The notes below the pieces were generated by a model. That model saw nothing but the letters and a program-made list of their open reading frames with translations. It was not told the DNA's origin and ran no database searches. From assembly GCF_003994475.1 (NCBI RefSeq), contig NZ_RZNY01000016.1, positions 1 to 64,000 on the forward strand: a DNA stretch of 64,000 bases, given 5' to 3'. The position numbers and the translations under genes were made by a program. Of this stretch, positions 44,097-52,828 are shown one piece after another; within the stretch, counting starts at the first letter, position 1, and each line of letters begins with the position of its first letter. Source of the stretch: Paenibacillus anaericanus (GTDB lineage: Bacteria > Bacillota > Bacilli > Paenibacillales > Paenibacillaceae).

Positions 44097-45128
44097 TCAC
44101 CCTTTCTTTGGCGAATTACCACGAACATACTTGGCGTCAAACAGAAAGAGACGTAACAATAAAACCAGAGATGGAACCAAAATAAACAAACCCGCGACAA
44201 ATGCACTGATGAGAGCAATCGCCATCGTTTCATTCGTAAAGTTCTCATAGATATTCACTTGCTTATAGAGGATATAGGGAAGATGAGAACGACCATATCC
44301 ATACCAAGCAAACCCAAATTGTAGCAGGACAAAAATAAAGGAAGTCCCTAACCTTACCCGTTTCCAGAGAAAATAAACAGCAACTAAGAAACAGATGAAG
44401 GAAGCAATGAACATCCAAGAAATTCCTAGCATGTTACGGAAATGCTCTGGGTTCTGGCGATTGATCTGAAAAAAAGCAAACACGCTTGCGAGAATCGTTG
44501 GACCACTCCACATCAGTGCATATCCACGCAGAATCTCGAACGCAGATCGATCGCCAGCCTTCTTGGCATAATAGGATAGGAACATGGCTGAAATGTAAAG
44601 TACGGACACCAACGCCAGCAATATAACAGACCAAGTATATGGATTGCTGAAGAATCTTCCCCACTCCAGAATGACCTTACCTTCCCTTTCTAAAATAATA
44701 TGACCTTCAGATATCGCCAGAATAGTGGACAAGGCAGCTGGGATCAATAAACCTGTTGCCCCGTAAATTCTCATATACCACAAATTATTCGACTTGCTGC
44801 TACCATACGTATTGTATGCATAATAAGCTCCACGGAGCGCCAAAAGTACAATAACTAGACTACCCGGAACTAATAACGCTGTACCGTAATAGTAAGCGGA
44901 GTCTGGAAAAAAACCGACGAGCCCTACTACAAAGAAAATCAAAAATACATTCGTCACCTCCCACATCGGCGACAAATAACGCTGGATGATGTCATGTAGT
45001 TTATTCTCATGTCCTCGAATCACACTGTAATAACTGAAGAACCCTGCACCAAAATCGATAGAGGCAACAATGAGATATCCAAATAGAAACGTCCATAGCA
45101 CCGTAATACCTACAACTTCATAGCTCAA
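44097..45128 (-). CDS. cydB: Cytochrome bd ubiquinol/menaquinol oxidase subunit II
   Basis: A 343-residue membrane protein with about nine helices, starting MSYEVVGITVLWTFLFGYLIVASIDFGAGFF, with the GPTILASVFAFFQINRQNPEHF segment later. CydB is the second core subunit of cytochrome bd oxidase, which reduces O2 to water with electrons from menaquinol. It overlaps cydA by four bases (ATGA). It lacks the usual cydCD assembly genes downstream; these must lie elsewhere in the genome. Confidence 0.9.
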   Translation of the reverse strand: MSYEVVGITVLWTFLFGYLIVASIDFGAGFFSYYSVIRGHENKLHDIIQRYLSPMWEVTNVFLIFFVVGLVGFFPDSAYYYGTALLVPGSLVIVLLALRGAYYAYNTYGSSKSNNLWYMRIYGATGLLIPAALSTILAISEGHIILEREGKVILEWGRFFSNPYTWSVILLALVSVLYISAMFLSYYAKKAGDRSAFEILRGYALMWSGPTILASVFAFFQINRQNPEHFRNMLGISWMFIASFICFLVAVYFLWKRVRLGTSFIFVLLQFGFAWYGYGRSHLPYILYKQVNIYENFTNETMAIALISAFVAGLFILVPSLVLLLRLFLFDAKYVRGNSPKKG

Positions 45129-46474
45129 GATATCTCCCCTCCTTCAATTCCAAGTTCCTTCATCTCAGCTAGCACGTCCTTATTACGAAACAATTTAGAA
45201 AGTACCTTAATACAGGACAAGCACAATACGATATACAGAAAAGCAAACAGCACCAACATGTAACCAACACTTGAAGATGTTGTAGCTGCCTCCGATACCT
45301 TCATGTAACCACGAACAATCCACGGCTGACGACCGAACTCAGCATATAACCAACCCAACTCAATTGCCGCCATTGCAAGTGGACCCAACGCTATAATGCT
45401 AATCAACATCCATCGAGGATAACCTTTGTTCTTACCTGGTAATCTGCCGCGAATGAGATATAGGAAAGGAATCACAACGAGCAACATACCGCATGTCACC
45501 ATCAGGTCAAACAAATAGTGAATAAACAACGGAGGTAGCTCATCCTGAGGAAATTCATCCAAGCCGACCACTTCGGTATTCGGAGAACCTCCAGCCAATA
45601 CACTTAATGCTAACGGTATTTTGAGCGCATATTTCACTTCATTGTTCTCGTCCAATATACCGCCAAATATCAATGGGGCCTGCTTCATCGTCTCAAAATG
45701 CCACTCTGCAGCTGCCAGTTTCTCTGGCTGATAGTGAGCTAGAAACTTACCGGAGAAGTCACCGATGATCGCTGTTGCTAGAGCAAATACAAAAGTCGCC
45801 GTTACTGTTAGCTTCAGCGCTTTCTTAAAATAAACATGTTTACGGCCTTTAAGCAGGCTATATGCAGCTACTCCCGCTAGTAACCCTGCACTAACTGTAT
45901 AGGATGAAGCTATTACATGTGATACTTTAGTCGGTGTAGCTGGATTGAACATAGCCACTAATGGTTGAAAGTCAGCAAACACCCCATTCTCCAGCGTAAA
46001 TCCCTGTGGTGTGTTCATGAATGCATTGAGAGTAGTAATGAAGAACGCCGAAGCTGAAGAGCCTATCGCTACAGGAATCAGTAGTAGTAGATGTAGCATG
46101 GGTCTTTTGAAACGTTCCCATGTGTATAGGTAAATTCCGAGAAAGATGGCCTCTACAAAAAAGGCAAATGTCTCCATGAATAGCGGCAACGCGATTGCTT
46201 GTCCAGCAACCCTCATAAACGTTGGCCACAGTAGGCTGAGCTGTAGACCGATGGCGGTTCCTGTAACGACACCAATCGCTACAGAGATCACAAATCCCCG
46301 AGCCCAACGACGCGCAAGAAGTGTGTAGTGAGGGTCTCCCGTACGGATTCCCCTCCATTCCGCTAGGGCAATCATAAGCGGTACGCCAACCCCAATCGAT
46401 GCGAAGATAATATGTACGACTAATGTCAGTCCCGTAAGCATTCGGCTTAACGTGACAGGATCTAGTGAAGACAT
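45125..46474 (-). CDS. cydA: Cytochrome bd ubiquinol/menaquinol oxidase subunit I
   Basis: A 449-residue protein. The heme ligand His region is LTLVVHIIFASIGVGVPLM (about His21), with TMKQAPLIFGG in the Q-loop region, and EFGRQPWIVRGYMKVSEAAT is the GRQPW signature. The Q-loop is short, as in the Gram-positive S-subfamily. It would bind hemes b558, b595 and d and pump-free oxidise menaquinol with high O2 affinity. ATG 46474 follows GGGAG. A 35-codon membrane-protein gene sits 69 bases upstream. Confidence 0.92.
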   Translation of the reverse strand: MSSLDPVTLSRMLTGLTLVVHIIFASIGVGVPLMIALAEWRGIRTGDPHYTLLARRWARGFVISVAIGVVTGTAIGLQLSLLWPTFMRVAGQAIALPLFMETFAFFVEAIFLGIYLYTWERFKRPMLHLLLLIPVAIGSSASAFFITTLNAFMNTPQGFTLENGVFADFQPLVAMFNPATPTKVSHVIASSYTVSAGLLAGVAAYSLLKGRKHVYFKKALKLTVTATFVFALATAIIGDFSGKFLAHYQPEKLAAAEWHFETMKQAPLIFGGILDENNEVKYALKIPLALSVLAGGSPNTEVVGLDEFPQDELPPLFIHYLFDLMVTCGMLLVVIPFLYLIRGRLPGKNKGYPRWMLISIIALGPLAMAAIELGWLYAEFGRQPWIVRGYMKVSEAATTSSSVGYMLVLFAFLYIVLCLSCIKVLSKLFRNKDVLAEMKELGIEGGEIS

Positions 46475-46543
46475 GTTATGAGCTCAACTCCCTTTTAATA
46501 TGATCTTCCAACGTAAACAACGGCTGACTTTGGGTGCTGCTCA

Positions 46544-46651
46544 TCAATAGTACTTCATGAAACGGATCACACTTTTCACAAATGCATATAGCATCACAAC
46601 AGCGACTACTAGACATACGATGATTAAGTTTTTCTCTTGTTTTCTGAACAT
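46544..46651 (-). CDS. Candidate 35-residue single-pass membrane protein upstream of cydA
   Basis: ATG 46651 (MFRKQEKNLIIVCLVVAVV) runs to a TGA at 46544-46546, encoding 35 residues: a basic FRKQEK start, one hydrophobic helix (about 9-25) and a basic, aromatic end (RFMKYY). AAGGGGGCGG lies about ten bases before the start. The competing minus-strand frame at 46476-46718 has no binding site. Position, codons and topology suggest a real gene co-transcribed with cydAB. I recognise no family, and being so short it stays a prediction. Confidence 0.5.
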   Translation of the reverse strand: MFRKQEKNLIIVCLVVAVVMLYAFVKSVIRFMKYY

Positions 46652-46807
46652 CGCCGAAGTCCGCCCCCTTAATTTCTATTGTTTTATTGTGGCGTATCAG
46701 TTCCTTTTTATTCCTCAAACCGATTGTAATTCCAATCTATTTCGCAAAATGTTGGGCAAAAGCCACCTATGAGGTAGAATAATAATGAAAGGAGATGTGA
46801 ACAGTTT

Positions 46808-47956
46808 ATGAAAATTGTATTTATAGAGCCTACACCAAGTCCTAATTCAATGAAGCTCCATTTAGACGAGAGTTTAGAGCCGGGTATCCGGAAAACATAC
46901 AACCAGGATAATGAGCGGTCCGCCCCAACCTGGATAGCACAAATGCTGAAGATCCCTGGAGTGAAAAGTGTCTTTCATACCGCCGATTTTGTCGCCTTAG
47001 ATCGTAAAGGAAATGCCGATTGGGCTGCGATTCTATCTCAAGTACAAGAGCAGTTCGGCCAAGAAACCGTGGAATCTACATGGAACCCCGATGATACGGA
47101 AATGGTTAGTTATGGTGAAGCGCAGGTATTTGTTCAATTTTTCCGTGGCATTCCGATGCAAATCCGGGTCAAATCAGGATTACAAGAGGAACGCATTGGA
47201 CTCTCAGAGCGATTTCTATCAGCGGTAACAGAAGTAGCCACTTCTACACTCATTAAGGAGCGTAAGTTAAGTGACTACGGCGTTCGCTATGGAGAACTTG
47301 CAGACATCGCCCGTGAGATCGAGCAGGAACTAGAGGCCGCCTTTCCACCAGAGCGGCTGCAGGCAGTCATCGAACAAGCGATTGCCCACGGTCGTAACGA
47401 GAGCGAGTTCGTTGAGCAACGCCGTGAACTCAGCTTAGAAGAAATCGCATCGTCACAACAGAGCGAGGATTGGCAAGTCCGCTACGCCGGACTCGAGGCG
47501 TTGCAACAACCGGGGCCGGAAGCCCTACCGATCATCGCGAAGGCACTGCGCGATCCCAAGCTGCAGCTTCGCCGCCTTGCCGTTGTCTATCTCGGCGACA
47601 TCCGTACGCCGGAAGCGATGGAGCTTCTCTATGAGGTGCTGCGCGATGCCTCCCCTGTTGTGCGTCGCACAGCGGGCGATACGCTCTCTGACATTGGTGA
47701 TCCCGCTGCAACAGAGGCGATGATTGCAACGCTCAAGGACAAGAGCAAGCTTGTTCGCTGGCGGGCCGCCCGCTTCCTTTACGAAGTCGGGACTGATAGC
47801 GCACTTGAAGCACTGCGGGAAGCCGCTGAAGATCCTGAGTTTGAAGTCGGCCTACAGGCGAGAATGGCACTAGAACGGATTGAATCAGGTGAAGAAGCTG
47901 CCGGAACCGTATGGCAACAGATGGCTAACCGCGACCGCAGTGGGAACGACGTTTAA
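46808..47956 (+). CDS. NFU-N and HEAT-repeat protein, CvfC/YpgR-like
   Basis: A 382-residue protein. The N-terminal part (KIVFIEPTPSPNSMKLHLDESL) is the Nfu/NifU N-terminal-like domain; the mid part is a helical linker. The C-terminal part has HEAT repeats, seen as WQVRYAGLEALQQPGPEALP, LQLRRLAVVYLGDIRTPEAM, PVVRRTAGDTLSDIGDPAA and KLVRWRAARFLYEVGTDSAL. This architecture is that of the conserved virulence factor C of staphylococci and B. subtilis YpgR. The HEAT half is noticeably richer in GC than its neighbours. AAAGGAG precedes ATG 46808 and a terminator follows. Confidence 0.8.
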   Translation: MKIVFIEPTPSPNSMKLHLDESLEPGIRKTYNQDNERSAPTWIAQMLKIPGVKSVFHTADFVALDRKGNADWAAILSQVQEQFGQETVESTWNPDDTEMVSYGEAQVFVQFFRGIPMQIRVKSGLQEERIGLSERFLSAVTEVATSTLIKERKLSDYGVRYGELADIAREIEQELEAAFPPERLQAVIEQAIAHGRNESEFVEQRRELSLEEIASSQQSEDWQVRYAGLEALQQPGPEALPIIAKALRDPKLQLRRLAVVYLGDIRTPEAMELLYEVLRDASPVVRRTAGDTLSDIGDPAATEAMIATLKDKSKLVRWRAARFLYEVGTDSALEALREAAEDPEFEVGLQARMALERIESGEEAAGTVWQQMANRDRSGNDV

Positions 47957-47973
47957 ACTTCTCTTACGTAATT

Positions 47974-48017
47974 AAGGGTACTGTGCCGTCCTCATAAGGA
48001 CGGCACAGTACCCTTTT
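47974..48017. terminator. Terminator after the CvfC/YpgR-like gene
   Basis: GGGTACTGTGCCGTCCT and AGGACGGCACAGTACCC pair perfectly around a short loop, followed by TTTT on the plus strand. It separates this gene from the lysine riboswitch promoter. Confidence 0.9.
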
Positions 48018-48052
48018 CGACGAGATATATAAAAATTGTAAACAATTAGACA

Positions 48053-48081
48053 TTGCCGAGCTCAATTCCATGCTATATACT
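48053..48081 (+). promoter_or_regulatory. Promoter of the lysine riboswitch-lysP transcript
   Basis: TTGCCG (48053-48058), a 17-base spacer and TATACT (48076-48081) make a good sigma-A promoter, predicted to start transcription about 48088. Confidence 0.6.
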
Positions 48082-48130
48082 GTGAGTTGTTCAAAAACCA
48101 ACAAAATATGTAGTACCCTCATCATTGAAA

Positions 48131-48300
48131 CGATGAGGTAGAGGTCGCGATTGTGAAGAGTATCCCGGAGGAGGCGTTTGAAGCCGCTCATGAATCCCGG
48201 GGGAAAGGCACCTTCGCCGAAGTAAGACACTAGGCTTCAATCGGGTGTCATGCTGGGGCTGTTACCGAAAGGGACAGAACTGTCACGATTTCCCGTCATC
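48131..48300 (+). ncRNA. Lysine riboswitch (L box)
   Basis: The segment contains conserved L-box parts in order: AGAGGTCGCGA, TGAAGAGTA, GGGGGAAAGGC, the CTTCGCCGAAGT loop, and GGGCTGTTACCG with GGGACAG; terminal CGATGA and TCATC can pair to close P1. It lies between a promoter (48053-48081) and a terminator (48363-48394), and precedes a lysine-type permease gene. Lysine binding should favour the terminator and switch the gene off. Confidence 0.85.
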
Positions 48301-48362
48301 CCGGCAAATCGTGTTGAGCTATCTTCATGGAGGAATGGTGCGGATACACAGTGTATACAATA

Positions 48363-48394
48363 AGACCGCAGAATCCTTTCTGCGGTCTTTTTTC
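48363..48394 (+). terminator. Riboswitch-controlled terminator ahead of lysP
   Basis: AGACCGCAGA and TCTGCGGTCT pair around a short loop and are followed by TTTTTT. It is the expression platform of the lysine riboswitch. Confidence 0.85.
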
Positions 48395-48468
48395 TATGTG
48401 TGGATCGTCCCGCTACTTCGATCTCTAATAATTACGGGGAAGATCCCTATTTGAAGGAGTCGTATAAC

Positions 48469-49932
48469 ATGAGTAACAAAAAAGTTGCATCCGTTAACAG
48501 TCTAAAGCCCGGTCTCAAGGCTCGTCACATGACAATGATAGCACTTGGGGGTTCCATCGGAACAGGACTGTTTCTCGCAAGTGGTGGAGCTATCGCCACA
48601 GCAGGACCTGGTGGCGCCCTTCTCGCGTACACCGCAGTTGGCATAATGGTCTATTTCCTAATGACCAGTTTGGGGGAACTTGCTACCTACATGCCGGATT
48701 CTGGTTCCTTTGAGACCTATGCTTCAAGATTTGTTGATCCATCACTAGGGTTCGCCATGGGCTGGAACTTCTGGTACAACTGGGCGATTACGATTGCAGC
48801 CGAATTGTCTGCAGCAACACTGATTATTAAATACTGGTTCCCCGAGAGCTCCTCGCTGATGTGGAGTGTACTATTCCTTGCTATTATTCTAGGAATAAAC
48901 GTTCTTTCTGTTAAAGGGTATGGGGAATCTGAATATTGGTTCGCAATGATCAAAATTGCGGTAGTCGTTGTTTTTCTCGTTATCGGGGTGCTTATGATTT
49001 TCGGTATCCTTGGGGGAAAAGCTGTAGGATTCAGTAATTTCACGACGGGTGACGCACCCTTCCATGGTGGATTCCTTGGCGTTTTGGGTGTGTTCATGGC
49101 AGCCGGTTTCTCGTTCCAAGGAACGGAAATGGTTGGTGTCGCAGCTGGAGAAAGTGATAATCCACGTGAACATGTCCCACGTGCCATTCGCCAAGTATTC
49201 TGGCGGATCCTGATCTTTTACATTCTAGCCATTCTAGTCATCGGCCTGCTCATCCCTTATACTAATCCGGATCTGCTTAAGGATGGTATTGAAAGTATTG
49301 GCGTTAGCCCCTTCACACTCGTATTCGAAAAAGCGGGGCTGGCTTTCGCAGCTTCGGTCATGAATGCTGTCATTCTATCCTCCGTTCTGTCAGCCGGCAA
49401 TTCGGGGATGTATGCTTCATCACGGGTACTATACTCGCTGGCTAAACGTGGTAAGGCGCCAAAATTCCTTGGCAAACTAAACCGTAACGGCATTCCAATG
49501 AACGCCCTGCTGATGACAACACTCGTTGGTATGACCGCATTCTTTGCCTCTCTGTTCGGAGATGGTGTCGTCTATACTTGGTTACTAAATGCCTCTGGTA
49601 TGTGTGGTTTCATTACTTGGCTTGGCATCGCTATTAGCCATTACCGTTTCCGTCGGGCTTATTTGGCTCAAGGTCGTGACCTTAATGATCTTCCCTACCG
49701 GGCACGTTGGTTCCCATTTGGACCAATCTTTGCCTTCGCTCTTTGCTTGGTTGTGATCCTGGGTCAGAGTATGTCTTCTTTCAATGGCGATAGTATTGAT
49801 TGGTACGGTCTAGTCGTCACTTATATCAGTGTCCCATTATTTCTGATTCTGTGGCTCGGTTATAAATGGAGCAAGGGAAGCAAGCTAATCCCACTTAAAG
49901 ATTGTGAACTCGATGCCCCATCTGAGCGCTAG
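48469..49932 (+). CDS. lysP: Lysine-type amino acid permease (AAT family)
   Basis: A 487-residue, 12-helix permease starting at ATG 48469 (MSNKKVASVNSLKPGLKARH) nine bases after AAGGAG; upstream codons lie inside the terminator. Family motifs are MTMIALGGSIGTGLFLASGGAI (helix 1), GAALAYTAVGIMVYF-like helix 2 with GELATYMPDSGSFETYA, and FSFQGTEMVGVAAGESDNP (helix 6). E. coli LysP and its relatives import L-lysine with H+. The lysine riboswitch upstream gives direct regulatory support for the substrate. Confidence 0.88.
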   Translation: MSNKKVASVNSLKPGLKARHMTMIALGGSIGTGLFLASGGAIATAGPGGALLAYTAVGIMVYFLMTSLGELATYMPDSGSFETYASRFVDPSLGFAMGWNFWYNWAITIAAELSAATLIIKYWFPESSSLMWSVLFLAIILGINVLSVKGYGESEYWFAMIKIAVVVVFLVIGVLMIFGILGGKAVGFSNFTTGDAPFHGGFLGVLGVFMAAGFSFQGTEMVGVAAGESDNPREHVPRAIRQVFWRILIFYILAILVIGLLIPYTNPDLLKDGIESIGVSPFTLVFEKAGLAFAASVMNAVILSSVLSAGNSGMYASSRVLYSLAKRGKAPKFLGKLNRNGIPMNALLMTTLVGMTAFFASLFGDGVVYTWLLNASGMCGFITWLGIAISHYRFRRAYLAQGRDLNDLPYRARWFPFGPIFAFALCLVVILGQSMSSFNGDSIDWYGLVVTYISVPLFLILWLGYKWSKGSKLIPLKDCELDAPSER

Positions 49933-49997
49933 AATAGAGTAGCGCTCACTCCCGTGGCATCGAATACACTAATTTCGATAGGCTAGCCTAGGATGTT

Positions 49998-51125
49998 CTA
50001 TTTCATCTCCCAATGTATCTCGACCCGCCAATCTTCGGTTTCTTCCAGAGGTTCCGTGAGATAGCTAATATTCTTAATATTTAGCTCATACAAACTACCT
50101 AGATCCTCTAGAAGACTTTTCTCTAGTCCGGAATATCTTAAGGTAACTGTCAGTTTATTCTTCTTAAGTCCCTGCTTCACTTTGGACTGTAGCCCTGTTG
50201 AATTCGTGACAACAGCAGTAGCATCATATAAGTTATAACCTAGCTCATCCTCCATCGCTTGATAGAAGGCTGTTACCTTTCCGCCCTTCTTGATCAAGCT
50301 TTGGAGGTTTTCTTTATATGAGGAGGTAGCGGAAGGATATTTCTTGGTCCATATATGATCTCTTCGCATCTCTTCATCGTTCTTAAGATAATACGAATAT
50401 CTAATTCCGCTTAGGGAGTCCTGGATCGGGTCATCCCACGTCGTGTCGATGTGATACCACTTTTTATCCAGTAAAACCAGATTCCAGGCATGAGCCTGTC
50501 CACCAGCATTCCCCTCAATAATTAGGTTCTCTATCCCCGCACCTTGTAACAATTTATAAGTAAGGAGCGCATACCCCTGGCACACAGCCTCACCTGTTCG
50601 TAGTCCCTCATATGCCGTATATATTTTTAAATCCTCGTCATATTTCAAATTGATCACCACATAGTCATGGACGGCCTTAACTCTCTGATGATCATTCATG
50701 CTTGGCTTGATAATTTCTTTCAATATGGCTTGGACTCTCTCATTCACATAAGCAGATTGTTCCGCCGTCTCACGGTATACGATATTAATCGTAATTTTCG
50801 CAGCACCTGTGGTTCCCCGCCAAGAGTATGCATAACGGTCAACGATGTATTTCGTATAAGGATCGCTGTCGAGCGCCCCGTTCATCGCATCCTTCAACAT
50901 GGTCTCCAAGTTTTTCGTAGATCCTTTATATTTAAAAGATAGGGAAGTTTGGCGCATAGCCATTCCCTCCGCAATTTTCGATTGAATTTGCTCAGAAGAG
51001 GATACAGAAGCTATGTCTGCAGTAGCGTATACTTCAACGACTCCCCATTTTGATGGGATGGATCCAAATAGAATGACGCCAATAATTCCCGCAGTTAGCC
51101 ATCGTTTATGTACGTTCAGTCTCAT
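49998..51125 (-). CDS. Secreted transglutaminase-like protein
   Basis: A 375-residue protein starting at ATG 51125 (MRLNVHKRW), nine bases after AAGGAG; TTG 51134 is too close. A signal peptide (about 1-35) precedes a region with VNERVQAILKEII, then the transglutaminase core with the triad Cys in GEAVCQGYALL, His in GQAHAWNLVLL and Asp in WYHIDTTWDDP. These bacterial proteins are peptidases or wall cross-linkers. A 9-base tandem repeat lies in its leader (51154-51198). Confidence 0.85.
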   Translation of the reverse strand: MRLNVHKRWLTAGIIGVILFGSIPSKWGVVEVYATADIASVSSSEQIQSKIAEGMAMRQTSLSFKYKGSTKNLETMLKDAMNGALDSDPYTKYIVDRYAYSWRGTTGAAKITINIVYRETAEQSAYVNERVQAILKEIIKPSMNDHQRVKAVHDYVVINLKYDEDLKIYTAYEGLRTGEAVCQGYALLTYKLLQGAGIENLIIEGNAGGQAHAWNLVLLDKKWYHIDTTWDDPIQDSLSGIRYSYYLKNDEEMRRDHIWTKKYPSATSSYKENLQSLIKKGGKVTAFYQAMEDELGYNLYDATAVVTNSTGLQSKVKQGLKKNKLTVTLRYSGLEKSLLEDLGSLYELNIKNISYLTEPLEETEDWRVEIHWEMK

Positions 51126-51153
51126 CTTCTCCAACTCCTTCTCCCATTGGTTC

Positions 51154-51198
51154 TTCTTACTCTTCTTACTCTTCTTACTCTTCTTACTCTTCTTACTC
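51154..51198 (-). repeat. Five perfect 9-base tandem repeats in the transglutaminase leader
   Basis: TTCTTACTC is repeated five times without change; the minus strand (the mRNA strand of the downstream gene) reads GAGTAAGAA repeats. It starts 29 bases before the ATG and directly upstream of the ribosome binding site. The remainder of the 51126-51474 gap holds an AAGCTTC/GAAGCTT inverted repeat (51200-51215) and a possible -10 (TATAAT at 51398-51403) for the next gene. Confidence 0.85.
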
Positions 51199-51474
51199 TA
51201 AGCTTCCAGAAGCTTGATAGCGGTCCAAGCTCCCTTTGAGCACATTGTAACACAGCTAATATTGCAGAAGGTTTCTAGTTTTGTCGAGCTAACACGAATG
51301 AGATTTTTCACACTATATAATCAATTCTATTTCTAAAAGTGACGCAAATTTGACTTATTTTCTCAGTTAATTTCCTACATAACAACACAGATTTAGGTAT
51401 AATAAATAACATGATTCTTTGTGATTTTTATCATATCAATTTAAATTATTAACAGGAATGGAGAGACAAGGACT

Positions 51475-51672
51475 ATGACCATAGTAGATACTTCAGACAT
51501 TTCCGTACAAATGTTTGTTGCAGTAATGTGCTTTGTACTTATTATTGCCCCTCTGGTAAGCCTAGGCGCCTTACGGTTGTTCCAAGGTAAAAAGAAAGCC
51601 GGACTTAGCCTAATCGGCGGCGGCATTCTCAGTTATTTCGTATTCCAACTTGTCTCTGGTCTATTCCATTAA
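51475..51672 (+). CDS. Small two-helix membrane protein
   Basis: A 65-residue protein (MTIVDTSDISVQMFVAVMCF) with two hydrophobic segments (about 12-34 and 45-62) joined by a basic loop (FQGKKKAGL). The GGAGAGACAAGG region precedes ATG 51475. It is a single gene with two hairpins behind it. Function unknown; similar proteins occur in Paenibacillus. Confidence 0.6.
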   Translation: MTIVDTSDISVQMFVAVMCFVLIIAPLVSLGALRLFQGKKKAGLSLIGGGILSYFVFQLVSGLFH

Positions 51673-51706
51673 ACTTAGTGAAATCTATGAAATACAGCAA
51701 AAAGAA

Positions 51707-51759
51707 GAACAGATCTCGTGATCTGTTCTCCTATAATAGAGCCAAGGGGCTCTTTTTTT
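51707..51759. terminator. Double terminator between the small membrane protein and trxB
   Basis: Hairpin 1 is GAACAGATC/GATCTGTTC (51707-51728), followed on the minus strand by a T run and suited to trxB. Hairpin 2 is AGAGCC/GGCTCT (51738-51753) followed by seven T on the plus strand. Confidence 0.8.
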
Positions 51760-51855
51760 GTTTCTCACAAGCTTACTAGGCCAGAGCACTCTCAAATTGA
51801 GTTTTGTTCATACCCAGGATAACGCTCCTTCTCTCAGCCTTAATATATCAAACTA

Positions 51856-52803
51856 TTATACTGAAGAAGGCACTGTTTCATGCTCCAAGTTCTCAATATA
51901 CTTCTCACAATCGATAGCTGCCATACATCCACTACCAGCAGCGGTAATCGCTTGACGATAACGAGTATCTTGCACATCGCCACAAGCAAACACTCCTGGG
52001 ATATTCGTCTCTGATGTTCCTGGCTTCACAATAATGTAGCCGTTCTCGTCTGTATCAATTGCCCCACCAAGGAATGCGGTATTGGGATGATGACCAATGG
52101 CCACAAACACGCCACTAGCATTAATAATCTCCTCTTCACCTGTATCATTGTTGCGCACTTTGAGTCCGGTTACACCCTTCTCATCCGTTATAACCTCAAG
52201 CGGTGTACGGTTCAATGCCCATTCCACTTTCTCATTCCCACGTACACGGTCCTGCATAATCTTGGAGGCGCGCATCTCGTCACGACGATGTACCAGTGTC
52301 ACTTTCGACGCAAAACGAGTTAAGAACCCAGCTTCTTCTAGCGCAGAATCTCCGCCGCCCACGACGATAATTTCCTTGTTACGGAAAAAGAAACCATCGC
52401 AAGTTGCGCATGTGCTCACACCACGTCCGATATTATCCTGTTCTCCGGGAATACCCAGATACTTCGCAGTAGCTCCGGTTGATAGTACTAATGTATCGGT
52501 AATTAGTTCACCGATTCCTTCCACTTGAAGCTTAAATGGACGTTGGCTCATGTCTACGCTGTTCACCCAGCCAGTACGGAATTCTGCGCCAAAACGTTCT
52601 GCCTGCTTGCGCATATTATCCATCAATTCCGGTCCCATAATCCCCTCAGGAAATCCCGGGAAATTCTCTACTTCTGTTGTGGTAGTTAGTTGACCACCTG
52701 GTTGTGGTCCTTCAATCACAAGTGGACTCAGGTTAGCTCGTGCCAGGTAAATAGCTGCTGTAAGGCCAGCTGGCCCTGTACCTATAATAATAGATTTATA
52801 CAT
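51856..52803 (-). CDS. trxB: Thioredoxin reductase
   Basis: A 315-residue flavoprotein starting at ATG 52803 (MYKSIIIGTGPAGL) behind AAGGAGG; the TTG at 52824 overlaps the site. It has GTGPAGLTAAIYLARANL for FAD binding, the redox site CATC in STCATCDGFFF, VVGGGDSALEEA for NADPH and GVFACGDVQDTRYRQAITAAGSGC. It reduces thioredoxin with NADPH. A promoter (52851-52879) and a flanking 10-base inverted repeat precede it. Confidence 0.96.
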   Translation of the reverse strand: MYKSIIIGTGPAGLTAAIYLARANLSPLVIEGPQPGGQLTTTTEVENFPGFPEGIMGPELMDNMRKQAERFGAEFRTGWVNSVDMSQRPFKLQVEGIGELITDTLVLSTGATAKYLGIPGEQDNIGRGVSTCATCDGFFFRNKEIIVVGGGDSALEEAGFLTRFASKVTLVHRRDEMRASKIMQDRVRGNEKVEWALNRTPLEVITDEKGVTGLKVRNNDTGEEEIINASGVFVAIGHHPNTAFLGGAIDTDENGYIIVKPGTSETNIPGVFACGDVQDTRYRQAITAAGSGCMAAIDCEKYIENLEHETVPSSV

Positions 52804-52828
52804 ATATATAAGTTCCTCCTTCAAGGTA

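Noticed and set aside
46476..46718. Minus-strand 80-codon frame ending one base before cydA, with a cysteine cluster (CCDAICICEKC)
   Set aside because: It has no ribosome binding site at any start. It overlaps the 35-codon frame, which has a binding site and a clean membrane helix, so the cysteine cluster is read as an out-of-frame shadow.
51154..51198. CRISPR-like repeat
   Set aside because: The 9-base units have no spacers between them and there are no cas genes; it is a simple tandem repeat.
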